Below are positions 24,171 through 33,554 of a DNA stretch of 64,000 nucleotides, piece by piece. Where the stretch lies: the NCBI GenBank assembly GCA_031548435.1, contig JAVBRA010000014.1:1-64000 (forward strand), given 5' to 3'. Both the position numbers and the translations under genes were made by a program. Every line of letters starts with the position of its first letter. Position 1 is the first letter of the stretch. This DNA comes from JAVBRA01 sp031548435. GTDB lineage: Bacteria; Bacteroidota; Bacteroidia; Bacteroidales; Rikenellaceae. Under the pieces are notes generated by a model. The model saw only the letters and a list, made by a program, of their open reading frames with translations. It searched no databases and was not told the DNA's origin.

Positions 24171-25883
24171 TTAGCGTCTGAAAAACCATCCCTTTTGTTT
24201 TTGTTTCTCGCGGCTGTCGCGGGCCACATAGAGCGGTTTGCCGGTGTAAGGATCGATTCCGGTGTAAAACATGACCGATGAGAGGGTCATGGGCGTGGGG
24301 GTGAAATCCTGCACTTGTTCCATGTGCACGTCGAGGCGGCCGGTTTTCTCGGCCAGTAGGCGCATGTCGCGCTCGGTGCAGCCCGGATGGCTGGAGATGA
24401 AGTAGGGCACAAGCTGGTATTTCAGCCCGTTCTCGGTGCAGATGCGGCGGAATTTGCCGTGCAGTTTCTCGAATTGTTCGAACCCGGGTTTGCGCATCAG
24501 TTTCAGTACGCCCGGCTCGGTGTGCTCGGGGGCCACTTTCAGTCGGCCCGAGGTGTGGTTGATGATCACCTCGCGCAGATAGTCGTCGTTGCGGCCGTCG
24601 ATGAACATATCGTAGCGGATGCCGCTGCCGATGAACACTTTTTTGACGCCTTTCACGTCCCTCACTTTTTTATAAAGATCCAACAACGGCCGGTGGTCGG
24701 TGTCGAGGTTGCGGCAGATGGCCGGATAGATGCAACTGGGACGGGCGCAGTTCGCACAGACGCTGCGGTCTTTGCCGCCCATGCCGTACATGTTGGCCGA
24801 GGGGCCGCCCAGGTCGGAGAGGTTGCCTCGGAAGTCTTCCATTTCTGAGATCGCTTTCACCTCCGAAAGAATCGACTGTTCGGAGCGCGACACGATCTGC
24901 TTGCCCTGGTGCATGGAGATGGTGCAGAAACTGCACCCGCCGAAACATCCGCGGTGGATATTGACCGAGTGCCGGATCATGTCGTATGCCGGAATCGCCT
25001 CTTTGTCCCGGTAACGCGGATGAGGCAGGCGGGTGTATGGAAGATCGAAATTTTTATCTATATTTTCGGTTGATATAATACGGTATGGTGGATTGATTAC
25101 GATGTATTTATCTCCGTAAGGTTCGACGATATGAGAGGCGTTTATCTTGTTCGATTCAGCTTCGGTGAGGACGAAATTATCGGCAAACGCTTTCTTGTTT
25201 TCGACCGTTTTCTCGAACGGGTGCAGGATGACAGCGTCTTTTGGGAGCGTCTCTTTTTTGTCGGTAATGAAAGCCACCTGCGGCAGTTTGCGCAGGGTGC
25301 GGAGGTTGAACCCGTTGTGCATGGCGGCGGCCAGCTCGGGAATGATCCGCTCGCCCATGCCGTAGACCAGCAGGTCGGCGCCGCTGTCGACCAGGATCGA
25401 CGGGTGGATCGAGTCGCTCCAGTAGTCGTAGTGCGCCAGCCGCCGCAACGACGCTTCGATGCCGCCGAGAATAACCGGAGTGTCGGGGTAGAGTTTTTTG
25501 AGTATCCGGGTGTAAACCGTGGCGGCGCGGTCGGGCCGATAACCCGCCCGTGCGCCGGGAGTGTAGGCGTCGTTGCTACGCAAGCGTTTGCCGGCCGTGT
25601 AATGGTTCACCATCGAATCCATATTGCCGGCCGACACCCCGAAGAATAACCGGGGTTTGCCCAATTTCGTGAAGTCCCGTAAATCGTCGCGCCAGTTGGG
25701 TTGCGGCACGATGGCCACGCGCAAGCCCGCCGCCTCAAGCAACCGCCCCACCACGGCCATGCCGAACGACGGGTGGTCGATGTAGGCGTCGCCGCTGAAC
25801 AGGATCACGTCCAGACTGTCCCAGCCGCGCGCCTGAACTTCCCTGGCGGAAGTGGGCAGCCAGTCTGTGGGGGAGTGGGGCAT
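24171..25883 (-). CDS. YgiQ family radical SAM protein
   Basis: A 570-residue protein. The N-terminal YgiQ domain includes WDSLDVILFSGDAYIDHPSFG and PVILGGIEASLRRLAHYDYWSD; the radical SAM cluster motif is RGCFGGCSFC (Cys-x3-Cys-x2-Cys) at about residues 314-323, and a further CANCARPSCIYPAIC block may hold a second metal site. A proline- and lysine-rich tail ends the protein. The family is widespread and its reaction is not established. The start MPHSPTDWLPTS at 25883 matches the usual family N terminus (TPTxWLPT). Monocistronic. Confidence 0.92.
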   Translation of the reverse strand: MPHSPTDWLPTSAREVQARGWDSLDVILFSGDAYIDHPSFGMAVVGRLLEAAGLRVAIVPQPNWRDDLRDFTKLGKPRLFFGVSAGNMDSMVNHYTAGKRLRSNDAYTPGARAGYRPDRAATVYTRILKKLYPDTPVILGGIEASLRRLAHYDYWSDSIHPSILVDSGADLLVYGMGERIIPELAAAMHNGFNLRTLRKLPQVAFITDKKETLPKDAVILHPFEKTVENKKAFADNFVLTEAESNKINASHIVEPYGDKYIVINPPYRIISTENIDKNFDLPYTRLPHPRYRDKEAIPAYDMIRHSVNIHRGCFGGCSFCTISMHQGKQIVSRSEQSILSEVKAISEMEDFRGNLSDLGGPSANMYGMGGKDRSVCANCARPSCIYPAICRNLDTDHRPLLDLYKKVRDVKGVKKVFIGSGIRYDMFIDGRNDDYLREVIINHTSGRLKVAPEHTEPGVLKLMRKPGFEQFEKLHGKFRRICTENGLKYQLVPYFISSHPGCTERDMRLLAEKTGRLDVHMEQVQDFTPTPMTLSSVMFYTGIDPYTGKPLYVARDSREKQKQKGWFFRR

Positions 25884-25920
25884 GATGGATGCGGTTAAGG
25901 TATTGTCTTTTTTGATGCTG

Positions 25921-26006
25921 TTATTCCGGGCGGAGCGAAGAGCCTCCATCATAGCGCAGTTGCCGTCCTGATAGGGAAATCTTTCCCTCCGCTTGGAATG
26001 ACATAA
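25921..26006. repeat. Intergenic palindromic repeat, copy 2
   Basis: Outer arms TTATTCCGGGCGGAGCGAAG and the near complement CTCCGCTTGGAATGACAT enclose about 50 bases. Related to the copies at 6598, 41580 and 55606. It fills the gap between the YgiQ-family gene and glycyl-tRNA synthetase. Confidence 0.6.
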
Positions 26007-26052
26007 AAAAACGCGCGCCCTTGAATCTGGCGAACTTACAAAGAGAGGGCCC

Positions 26053-27600
26053 TTATTTCCGGAACAGTTTCCTGAACCCGACCTCTTCCGAGATGATCCC
26101 CTCCAGTTCGCTGATCGCCACGCGGCGTTGTTCCATCGTGTCGCGGTGGCGGATGGTGACGGTGTTGTCCTGGGCGCTCTGGTGGTCGATCGTCACGCAG
26201 AAAGGCGTGCCGATGGCGTCCTGGCGGCGGTAGCGCTTGCCGATGCTGTCCTTTTCGTCGTATTGGCACAGGTAGTCGAGCTTGAGCGAGTCGATGATGG
26301 TGCGCGCGATCTCGGGCAGACCGTCTTTCTTGACCAGCGGCAACACGGCCACCTTTACCGGGGCCAGTGCCGGAGGGATACGCAGCACCACGCGTTCGTC
26401 TTTCGAACCGTCTTCCTTGGCGAGTTGTTCCTCCTGATAAGCGGCGCTCAGCACCTGCAACACCATGCGGTCTACGCCGATCGACGTTTCGACCACGTAG
26501 GGGATGTAGCTCTCGCCCGTTTCGGGATCGAAGTAGCGGATCTTGCGGCCCGAGTGCTGTTCGTGGCTTGACAAGTCGAAATCGGTGCGCGAGTGGATGC
26601 CCTCCACTTCCTTGAAACCGAACGGAAACTTGAATTCGATGTCGGCGGCGGCATTGGCGTAATGGGCCAGCTTCTCGTGGTCGTGGAAGCGGTACATTTC
26701 GTCTCCGAAGCCCAGCGCGCGGTGCCATTGCATGCGGGTGGCCTTCCACTCTTCGAACCACTTGAGTTCCTCGCCCGGACGCACGAAGAACTGCATCTCC
26801 ATCTGTTCGAACTCGCGCATGCGGAAGATGAACTGCCGGGCGACGATCTCGTTGCGGAACGCTTTGCCGATCTGCGCAATGCCGAACGGGATTTTCATGC
26901 GGCCGCTTTTCTGCACATTGAGGAAGTTGACGAAGATCCCCTGGGCCGTTTCCGGGCGCAGGTAGACGACGTTGGCGTCTTCGGCCACCGAGCCGATTTT
27001 GGTGTCGAACATCAGGTTGAACTGACGCACGTCGGTCCAGTTGCGCGTGCCGGAGATGGGGCAGACGATCTCGCAATCTTCGATGATCTTCTTCACCTCG
27101 GGCATATTGTTTTCGGTCAGCGCGGCGGCCATTCGCGTGCTTACGGCGTCGTTCTTGGCCCTGATCTCGGCGATGCGGGGATTGGTTTGGCGGAACAGCG
27201 CTTCGTCAAAACTCTCGCCGAAGCGCTTCCGTGCTTTTTCCACCTCTTTTTCGATCTTCTCTTCATTCCTGGCGATCCACTCTTCGACCAGCACGTCGGC
27301 GCGGTAACGCTTCTTCGAGTCTTTGTTGTCGATGAGCGGGTCGTTGAACGCGCCCACGTGGCCCGAAGCCTCCCATACCCGGGGGTGCATGAAGATGGCG
27401 GCGTCGATGCCCACGATGTTCTCGTGCAGTTTTACCATCGAATCCCACCAGTAACGTTTGATGTTGTTTTTGAGTTCCACGCCCATCTGGCCGTAGTCGT
27501 AGACGGCGCTCAGGCCGTCATATATTTCGCTCGAAGGGAAAATAAACCCGTACTCCTTGCTGTGCGCGATCAGTTTCTTGAAAAGCTCTTCCTGTGTCAT
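26053..27600 (-). CDS. glyS: Glycine--tRNA ligase (single-chain, dimeric type)
   Basis: A 515-residue class II aminoacyl-tRNA synthetase of the alpha2 type. Early block FPSSEIYDGLSAVYDYGQMG, motif 2 region FRNEIVARQFIFRMREFEQ (about 244-262), motif 3 VVETSIGVDRMVLQVL (about 371-386), and a C-terminal anticodon-binding domain (about 400-500). It charges tRNA-Gly in the cytosol. Length is typical for the bacterial alpha2 form. Its promoter is divergent with the ruvX side. Confidence 0.96.
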   Translation of the reverse strand: MTQEELFKKLIAHSKEYGFIFPSSEIYDGLSAVYDYGQMGVELKNNIKRYWWDSMVKLHENIVGIDAAIFMHPRVWEASGHVGAFNDPLIDNKDSKKRYRADVLVEEWIARNEEKIEKEVEKARKRFGESFDEALFRQTNPRIAEIRAKNDAVSTRMAAALTENNMPEVKKIIEDCEIVCPISGTRNWTDVRQFNLMFDTKIGSVAEDANVVYLRPETAQGIFVNFLNVQKSGRMKIPFGIAQIGKAFRNEIVARQFIFRMREFEQMEMQFFVRPGEELKWFEEWKATRMQWHRALGFGDEMYRFHDHEKLAHYANAAADIEFKFPFGFKEVEGIHSRTDFDLSSHEQHSGRKIRYFDPETGESYIPYVVETSIGVDRMVLQVLSAAYQEEQLAKEDGSKDERVVLRIPPALAPVKVAVLPLVKKDGLPEIARTIIDSLKLDYLCQYDEKDSIGKRYRRQDAIGTPFCVTIDHQSAQDNTVTIRHRDTMEQRRVAISELEGIISEEVGFRKLFRK

Positions 27601-27632
27601 ATCCGCTGTGTTGTAAGTCTGTGTAAGTGTCG

Positions 27633-27661
27633 CAAAGATAATTTTTATTTTCGTACCTTTG
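27633..27661. promoter_or_regulatory. Divergent -7 promoter elements between glyS and ruvX
   Basis: TATCTTTG on the minus strand (27633-27640) faces glyS and TACCTTTG on the plus strand (27654-27661) faces ruvX. The two boxes are only 13 bases apart, so polymerase binding at one probably excludes the other. No clear TTG at the expected spacing. Confidence 0.65.
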
Positions 27662-27722
27662 TCGAAGTAAAATCAATATTTCCGAGTGCCTGCCGGCACT
27701 TTGCGTTGCAAATGTTGCTGCT

Positions 27723-28139
27723 ATGGGGCGGATACTGGCCATCGATTACGGGAAAAAGAGGGTGGGGGTGGCCGTGACCGATCCCCTTCAGATCATTGCC
27801 CAGGCGCTCGAAACGGTCGAAACGCCGAAACTGATGCCGTTTCTGAAAGAGTACACAGCCAAAAACGATGTGGACGCCTTTGTGGTGGGGATGCCCAAGC
27901 AGATGGACAACACGCCGTCGGAGTCGTACTCGTTCGTCGAACCCTTTGTGGCGAGGCTGAAAAAAGAGTTTCCGGGCACGCCGGTGGTGATGGTCGATGA
28001 GCGTTTTACATCGAAGATGGCGTTCCGGATCATGATCGATGCCGGGGTGAAAAAGCACGACCGACGCGATAAAGGTACCGTCGACCGCATCAGCGCCGTG
28101 CTGATCCTGCAAACGTATCTGGAGGGGCGGGGCAGGTGA
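27723..28139 (+). CDS. ruvX: Holliday junction resolvase-like / pre-16S rRNA nuclease YqgF
   Basis: A 138-residue RNase H-fold protein. AIDYGKKRVGVAVTD (residues 6-20) carries the first catalytic Asp, VVMVDERFTS the Glu region (about 88-97) and DRISAVLILQTYL the last Asp. In E. coli YqgF/RuvX is essential and processes the 5' end of 16S rRNA; a resolvase role was proposed from structure. Followed by def and yqgE; yqgE is a frequent neighbour of ruvX across bacteria. Confidence 0.93.
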   Translation: MGRILAIDYGKKRVGVAVTDPLQIIAQALETVETPKLMPFLKEYTAKNDVDAFVVGMPKQMDNTPSESYSFVEPFVARLKKEFPGTPVVMVDERFTSKMAFRIMIDAGVKKHDRRDKGTVDRISAVLILQTYLEGRGR

Positions 28140-28213
28140 GTTTCAGCGTGCAACCGGTATGCGAAAAATAAATGGCCGCCTGAGGGCGTTCTATAAGATA
28201 ATTGTTTGAAGTT

Positions 28214-28771
28214 ATGATTTATCCGATCAGTATCATAGGCACACCGGTGCTCCGGGGCGAGGCAAAGGAGATCGAGCCCGGCTATCCGGAGCTGAAAACC
28301 GTGGTGGCGGACATGTTCGAAACCCTTTACGACGCGAACGGAGTGGGGTTGGCGGCTCCACAGATAGGGTTGCCCATCCGTCTGTTCATTGTGGATAATA
28401 CATGCATGGCTGACGACGAGAGCGAGGCGGGAAATTACATAAAGGAAGTGTTCATCAACCCGCAGATCGTGGAATTTTCGGACGATGAGATCCTGTTCGA
28501 GGAGGGGTGCCTGAGCATTCCCAAATTCTATGAAGACGTGTCGCGCCCCTCGGCCGTCCGGGTGCGCTGGATGGACGAGGATTTCGTGCAGCACGAACGA
28601 GTGTTCGACGGACACAACGCGCGGGTGATCCAGCACGAATACGACCACCTCGACGGCAAGTTGTTCGTCGACCGGCTGTCGCCTATGCGGCGGATGCTGG
28701 TCAAGTCGAAGCTGGCCGATATCACCAAGGGTAAATTCCGCATAGGGTACCGTTATAAACTCCCCAAATAA
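28214..28771 (+). CDS. def: Peptide deformylase
   Basis: A 185-residue metalloenzyme that removes the N-formyl group from nascent proteins. All three motifs are intact: GVGLAAPQIG (motif 1), EGCLSIP (motif 2, Cys ligand) and HEYDHLDGKLF (motif 3, two His ligands and the catalytic Glu). ATG at 28214 (MIYPISIIGTP) is preferred to an upstream TTG. The stop overlaps the yqgE start (TAATG), so the two are coupled. Confidence 0.96.
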   Translation: MIYPISIIGTPVLRGEAKEIEPGYPELKTVVADMFETLYDANGVGLAAPQIGLPIRLFIVDNTCMADDESEAGNYIKEVFINPQIVEFSDDEILFEEGCLSIPKFYEDVSRPSAVRVRWMDEDFVQHERVFDGHNARVIQHEYDHLDGKLFVDRLSPMRRMLVKSKLADITKGKFRIGYRYKLPK

Positions 28772-29298
28772 TGGACAGCAACATTCCATCGGCCGGAGGT
28801 GTGCTGCTGGGCGAACCGTTCGGGCCAGACCCGTTCTTTCGCCGCAGTGTGGTGTTCCTTACCGAGCATTCGCTGGGCGGGGCTGTGGGATTCGTGCTGA
28901 ACAAACCGCTGCCGGTGGAGGCGGGCGAATTGGTCGAAGAGCCTGCACTGGCCGGATTTCCGGTGTATATGGGCGGGCCGGTCGAGCCCATGTCGCTGCA
29001 TTACATCTATTCGGCCCAGGATATTTTTCTCTCCGGCGCCGTCAATATCAACGACCACATCCGTTGGGGCGGCGATTTTGCACGGTTGAAAGAGCTGGCC
29101 CGCCAGGGACGGTTATTTCCGGATAAGATCCGTTTCTTCCTGGGTTACTCGGGGTGGGACGGCGGTCAGTTGGAAGCCGAGATCATCAACGGCGCCTGGC
29201 GCGTGGCCCAAACGGGCCTGAGGCGGGCGTTTTCGGATCTTCCCGGCCTGTGGGCCTCGCTGGCGGCCGAGAACTGTTTTGCCGACTGGCTGTTGTAA
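28771..29298 (+). CDS. YqgE/AlgH family protein
   Basis: A 175-residue protein with the family blocks GVLLGEPFGPDPFFRRSVVFL (cut here to its core, residues 9-29), GFVLNKPL (about 38-45), GGPVEPMSLHYIY and FFLGYSGWDGGQL (about 121-133). Biochemical function is unknown despite solved structures. The linkage with ruvX is conserved in many phyla and suggests a part in RNA or ribosome metabolism (inference). Starts one base inside def. Confidence 0.9.
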   Translation: MDSNIPSAGGVLLGEPFGPDPFFRRSVVFLTEHSLGGAVGFVLNKPLPVEAGELVEEPALAGFPVYMGGPVEPMSLHYIYSAQDIFLSGAVNINDHIRWGGDFARLKELARQGRLFPDKIRFFLGYSGWDGGQLEAEIINGAWRVAQTGLRRAFSDLPGLWASLAAENCFADWLL

Positions 29299-29310
29299 CT
29301 TCGCCCTCCC

Positions 29311-31263
29311 ATGAACTATTTCCGCGATTTCTTTACGTTCTGCCTGCGCATCGCGCTGGTGTACGCCTGCCTGATGGTGTGCCGCGTGGTGTTTTATTGC
29401 GCCAATGCCCAACTCATCGGGCCGCTCGGGGGCGAGAACCTGTGGCTGATGCTCAAAGGGGCGCTGGCGTTCGATTCGGCGTCGGTGTTTTATATCAACC
29501 TGCCGTTTCTGTTTTTCTCGCTGATCCCATTTCGGTTCAGGCAGTTGAAGGGATACCAGAAATTCCTGTTCTGGCTGTTTGTCATCGTCAATACGGCGGG
29601 ATTGCTGCTGGCCGTGGCCGATATCTTTTATTATCCGTTCAAACTTTCGCGCATCACTTTCGACGATGTGCACTTTGCCGGCGAGAGCAACTTCCTGCCG
29701 CTGATGGGGGCGATGCTGTTGGAATACTGGTACGCGGTGCTGCTGCTGGCCGGATTGGCGGCGTTGCTGGTCTTTGGCTTCAAATGGATCGGCTACCGGG
29801 TGGTGAAGCCTAAAAGTTTGGTAATCTACTATTTGTCGCAGGTGGCGATACTGGCCGTGTCGGCCGTGGGGGCGGTGATCCTGATCCGCGGCGGGGTGTC
29901 GGCCGCCACTTACCCGATGAAGGTCAGCGACGTGACGATGTACGTCTCGCCCGACAAAGGCGCGCTGGTGCTGAGCAACCCGTTCGCATTCATCCGCACG
30001 GCAGGGACGGAGCTCGCCGTGCCTCGCTATTTTGACGAGGAGGAGTGCGAGGCGATTTTTTCGCCGGTGCATGTTCCCGCTGTCGCGGCGGCCGATTCGG
30101 TTGTCCGCCCCAATGTGTTCATTATCATTCTGGAGAGCTTCGGAGCGGCGCACATGAAGTCCGTTTCGGATCAGTTCGAACCCGATGCGCCGAGTTTCAC
30201 GCCGTTCCTCGATTCGCTCGTAAACCAGGGATACCTGTTTGCCAACGCCTATAACAACGGCGCCCGGTCGACCGATGCGCTGCCGGCCATCTGGGCCTCG
30301 ATCCCGTCGTTCGACGTGCAGTTCCTTTCCATGCCGCAATCGGTGGCTTCTTACCGCGCCCTGCCGGCGATTTTGTCGGACAAGGGATACGGCTCGGCAT
30401 TCTTTCACGGGTCGGTGCGGCAGTCGATGGGGTTCGTAGCCTTCGGCAAGGCGGTGGGTGTTAAGGAATTTTACTCGCGTGAGGATTACGAAAAAGAACG
30501 GGGAACGAACGATTTCGATGGCAAATGGGGTATCTGGGACCATTGCTTCCTGTCGTATGTGGCTGAAAAAACGGCCTTGATGAAACAGCCGTACCTGGCG
30601 ACGCTGTTCACCCTTTCGTCGCATCACCCGTACCTGTTGCCTCCCGGGTTCGAGCAGAAGCGTTATCCCGAGGGCAAACTGCCGATCCAACGGGCCATTG
30701 CTTACAGCGACGACGCCCTGCGCTCGTTTTTTGCGGAAATAGCGAAACAGCCCGCTTTTGCGAACACGCTGTTCGTTATTACGGGCGACCACGCTTCGGG
30801 CGCCGATAACGAGAAATACCTCAAAACGCCTTACAACCATGCGGTGCCCATCCTGTTGTACTATCCAGGGAAAGTGCTCAACGGACAACTGTTGAAGGGG
30901 CGCGACACGGCTCCGGCAAACCATATCGACATCATGCCCACGCTGCTGGGGCTGCTGGGCAACACCGAGCCTTACTTCGCTTTCGGGCGCGACCTGTTCG
31001 CCACCCCGGACGGGTATTCCATCAACAGCATCCAGGGAACGTACGACGTGGTCTCCGATTCGCTGCTGTACCTGTTCAACGGCAGGGAGGTGACGGGTGT
31101 TTACAACTACGTTTCCGATCCGTTGCAGACGCAGAACCTGGTTTCGGCCGATTCAGCCGCGGATAATGCCGTGCTTTGGACGAAAGCTTTTCTCCAGCAG
31201 TATTACGGTCGTGTGAGCCGAAAAGAATATACCGTGCGTTCTGAAAAGAACGAAACTTTTTAG
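29311..31263 (+). CDS. LTA synthase-family (alkaline phosphatase superfamily) membrane sulfatase-like protein
   Basis: A 650-residue protein. Five transmembrane helices occupy about residues 8-200; the periplasmic catalytic domain begins near 265 with NVFIIILESFGAAHM, contains NGARSTDALPAIWASIP (nucleophile region), a middle FFHGS block, and the metal-binding ITGDHASG and NHAVPILLYYPGK segments. This architecture is that of LtaS/OpgB-type phosphoglycerol or phosphoethanolamine transferases. Gram-negative bacteria have no lipoteichoic acid, so the acceptor is probably another surface glycan or lipid; it cannot be named. It follows yqgE by 12 bases. Confidence 0.85.
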   Translation: MNYFRDFFTFCLRIALVYACLMVCRVVFYCANAQLIGPLGGENLWLMLKGALAFDSASVFYINLPFLFFSLIPFRFRQLKGYQKFLFWLFVIVNTAGLLLAVADIFYYPFKLSRITFDDVHFAGESNFLPLMGAMLLEYWYAVLLLAGLAALLVFGFKWIGYRVVKPKSLVIYYLSQVAILAVSAVGAVILIRGGVSAATYPMKVSDVTMYVSPDKGALVLSNPFAFIRTAGTELAVPRYFDEEECEAIFSPVHVPAVAAADSVVRPNVFIIILESFGAAHMKSVSDQFEPDAPSFTPFLDSLVNQGYLFANAYNNGARSTDALPAIWASIPSFDVQFLSMPQSVASYRALPAILSDKGYGSAFFHGSVRQSMGFVAFGKAVGVKEFYSREDYEKERGTNDFDGKWGIWDHCFLSYVAEKTALMKQPYLATLFTLSSHHPYLLPPGFEQKRYPEGKLPIQRAIAYSDDALRSFFAEIAKQPAFANTLFVITGDHASGADNEKYLKTPYNHAVPILLYYPGKVLNGQLLKGRDTAPANHIDIMPTLLGLLGNTEPYFAFGRDLFATPDGYSINSIQGTYDVVSDSLLYLFNGREVTGVYNYVSDPLQTQNLVSADSAADNAVLWTKAFLQQYYGRVSRKEYTVRSEKNETF

Positions 31264-31598
31264 TGAGTTTGTCGAAAGCATTCCGGCTCTATCCTGAAAA
31301 ACGCGACAGCCTGATGGCGGCATCCGAAAAAGTCTATGACATTGCCGACCGGGGAAATATAGAGGCGGCGATACGGTCTCCTCTGCTGAGGCGTTGTTCG
31401 AAAAATACGACACTTATCCCGGTTATATCGGCGTGTCGGATTTTTTGCAGGACAAGCAGTCCGTTCAAAATCGTTTATGGCTGCCAGGCGATGCCGACCT
31501 GTTGCCTGATCGGGAAAGACGGAACCACAGAACTTAATAGGCTCGGGTTGCCGGAAGAGGCGCTTGTTGCTTTGCCCGAGACACTTGCGAACCATTGA
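31263..31598 (+). pseudogene. Decayed thioredoxin-fold (TlpA-like) gene remnant
   Basis: Two fragments in different frames make sense together. Frame A begins SLMAASEKVYDIADRGNIEA and ends YGCQAMPTCCLIGKDGTTEL, then a short helix; the latter has the cis-Pro and 'LIxKDG' signature of the C-terminal half of thioredoxin-like proteins. The middle of frame A looks random, while another frame there reads FEKYDTYPGYIGVSDFLQDK. The CxxC active site is missing. This suggests frameshifts plus a deletion. It lies in the 400-base gap before the metal-efflux operon. Confidence 0.4.
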
Positions 31599-31637
31599 GA
31601 TCGATGCGTTTTTTGAAGCGGATTGTTCAAAAATATC

Positions 31638-31645
31638 TATCTTTG
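31638..31645 (+). promoter_or_regulatory. -7 promoter element of the metal-efflux operon
   Basis: TATCTTTG, 19 bases before the ATG at 31665. The nearest upstream TTG (31613-31615) gives a slightly long spacer of 22 bases, which may signal a regulated promoter. Confidence 0.65.
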
Positions 31646-31664
31646 TAACTCAAACGACCGAACA

Positions 31665-32120
31665 ATGGCCCGGAAAATAACCTCGCTGATTCTGATGCTG
31701 GCCGCCTGCGTTTCCATGCAGGTAATGGAGTTGACGCCCCATCACCACCACGGGAACGAGGTGATCTTTGCCGCTGCGGGGGATTGCGCCGACGCGGGCT
31801 TGTCGGAAACGGCCGATTGCTGTTGCGGGCACGATCATCCGGCCCGAGACCACGCCGGATGTTCCGGTTGCCCGCCCGGCACGCAGGACACGGAATGTTG
31901 CATCAAGATGGTGTATGTGGCGCAGGAGGTTGCACAACACCTTGCCGGTGTTGCGTTTGCGGCCCATTGTGCGGTTGAGTTGTTTGATTACGATCCGTTT
32001 GCCGGACACAATCTCGTTCCGGTTTCCGTGTGGCCGGAGCGGCCCTGTTTTGCGAAACCATTGCCCGACCGGTTTGTCATCGAGCCGGGCGGATTGCGCG
32101 CTCCCCCTGTTGTTGCTTAG
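31665..32120 (+). CDS. Small exported His/Cys-rich protein of the metal-efflux operon
   Basis: A 151-residue protein with a signal segment (MARKITSLILMLAACVSMQV) followed by MELTPHHHHGNE. The central part is rich in potential metal ligands: CCCGHDHPARDHAGCSGC and then ECCIKMVY. It resembles the short DUF6769-type proteins that precede cation-efflux genes in Bacteroides (recalled). A periplasmic metal-binding or sensing role is inferred from its ligands and from the adaptor, pump and TolC genes that follow. Confidence 0.65.
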   Translation: MARKITSLILMLAACVSMQVMELTPHHHHGNEVIFAAAGDCADAGLSETADCCCGHDHPARDHAGCSGCPPGTQDTECCIKMVYVAQEVAQHLAGVAFAAHCAVELFDYDPFAGHNLVPVSVWPERPCFAKPLPDRFVIEPGGLRAPPVVA

Positions 32121-32252
32121 CATTGCCGTTCGGCACGATTTTTCGTTGTACATTCTTTGAGTGGAACAGCGTTCCTGTTGTCGGACGAACCCATGGTTCT
32201 TTGCCGTCCTGTCCGGGAGCGGCTATGTTTCATATTCAAACCATTGCCAACA

Positions 32253-33542
32253 ATGATAAAGTACACATATATCACAGCGATCTGTTTGCTGTTCCTGCTG
32301 GGCTCGTGCGGCAGGCGGAACGCGGCGAACACAACCGATCAACACATCCATGAACAACATGATCATGACCATGACGACGATCACGCCGGTTGCGATCATG
32401 ACCACGAATCCCACGACGATCACGACCATGACCACGAATCTCACGACCATGACCATGAGGCGGAGGGGCATTCCCACGACCACGAAGGGGATACGCACCA
32501 GGAGGAAGAGAAGCCCGCAGCCGGAGAGATCGTTTTCACGGCCGAGCAGGCATCCAAAATCGATTTTGCACTTTACGGCGTGAAGCGAGCCCCGATAAGC
32601 GATGTGATCAAAGCTTCGGGGATCATTTCGTCCGCTCCGGGCGACCAGTCGGCGATCGTGGCCCCGGTCAGCGGCATCGTGGCCGTGTCGGGCAGCTACG
32701 GCGTGCCCGGTGCGAGGGTGGGGAGCGGCTATGCCGTGTTCCATGTTTCGACCAGGAGCATGGGCGAAGGCGACTATGCCGCCCGCGTTTCGGCAGCCTA
32801 TGAGCAGGCTAAAGCCGACTACACCCGGGCGCAGGAGCTGGCGCAAAACAGCATCGTGTCGCAGAAAGACCTTGCGGCGGCCAAACGCAGCTACACCGAC
32901 GCCCAAACGGCCTACGACGCCATTGCCGGCAAGAATTCTGCTCGGGGCATCGCCGCCACGGCGCCCCTGTCGGGCTATCTTTCCGAGGTCAATGTGCAAT
33001 CGGGCGACTACGTCGAGGCGGGGCAGCTGCTGGCGCGGGTGTCGGCCAATCGCCGCATGATGCTGCAAGCCGACGTTCCGGCCCGCTACTACGGTAAATT
33101 GCCGAAGGTGGCCGGCGCCAATTTCAAAACGGTATCCGGGGATAAAATTTACAGCACTGCCGGCATGAACGGCCGGGTAGCATCGTACGGGCGCAGCACG
33201 GAGGCGTCGTCATACTACATTCCCGTGGTGTTCGAGTTCGATAATCCCGGCGACATCCTCTCGGGGGTGTATGCCGACGTCTACCTGCTCTCGTCCGAGA
33301 AAAAGGAGGCCCTTGTGATCCCTGTCGGCGCGCTTGTCGAAGAGCAGGGATTCTATTATGTCTATGTGAGCATGGGCAACGATCACTACGAGAAACGCGA
33401 GGTGACCCTCGGCTCGGGCAACGGCTCCGAAACGGAAGTCGTATCGGGCCTTTCCGAGGGCGACACCATCGTTTCGAAAGGAGCGTATAATATCCGCCTG
33501 GCATCGGCATCGGGCGCGATCCCCCACGGGCACACCCATTAA
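32253..33542 (+). CDS. Heavy-metal RND efflux periplasmic adaptor (CusB/CzcB type) with His-rich leader
   Basis: A 429-residue lipoprotein (lipobox LLGSC near residue 19). Directly after the lipidated Cys comes a segment of about 60 residues with roughly 19 His, mostly as Asp-His pairs, clearly a metal-binding tail. The membrane-fusion body follows: a lipoyl/barrel-sandwich half around SAPGDQSAIVAPVSGIVAV, an alpha-hairpin (about 180-225) with YEQAKADYTRAQELAQNSIV, the second lipoyl half TAPLSGYLSEVNVQSGDYVE, and a beta-barrel and membrane-proximal part. It links the RND pump to the outer-membrane channel. Start at 32253, which retains the signal peptide. The next gene begins 12 bases past its stop. 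Confidence 0.9.
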   Translation: MIKYTYITAICLLFLLGSCGRRNAANTTDQHIHEQHDHDHDDDHAGCDHDHESHDDHDHDHESHDHDHEAEGHSHDHEGDTHQEEEKPAAGEIVFTAEQASKIDFALYGVKRAPISDVIKASGIISSAPGDQSAIVAPVSGIVAVSGSYGVPGARVGSGYAVFHVSTRSMGEGDYAARVSAAYEQAKADYTRAQELAQNSIVSQKDLAAAKRSYTDAQTAYDAIAGKNSARGIAATAPLSGYLSEVNVQSGDYVEAGQLLARVSANRRMMLQADVPARYYGKLPKVAGANFKTVSGDKIYSTAGMNGRVASYGRSTEASSYYIPVVFEFDNPGDILSGVYADVYLLSSEKKEALVIPVGALVEEQGFYYVYVSMGNDHYEKREVTLGSGNGSETEVVSGLSEGDTIVSKGAYNIRLASASGAIPHGHTH

Positions 33543-33554
33543 ACCGCAGCCGTC

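Noticed and set aside
32340..32520. Repetitive CACGACCATGAC-like tract as a CRISPR or satellite array
   Set aside because: It is the coding sequence of the His-rich tail of the efflux adaptor; units are not separated by spacers.
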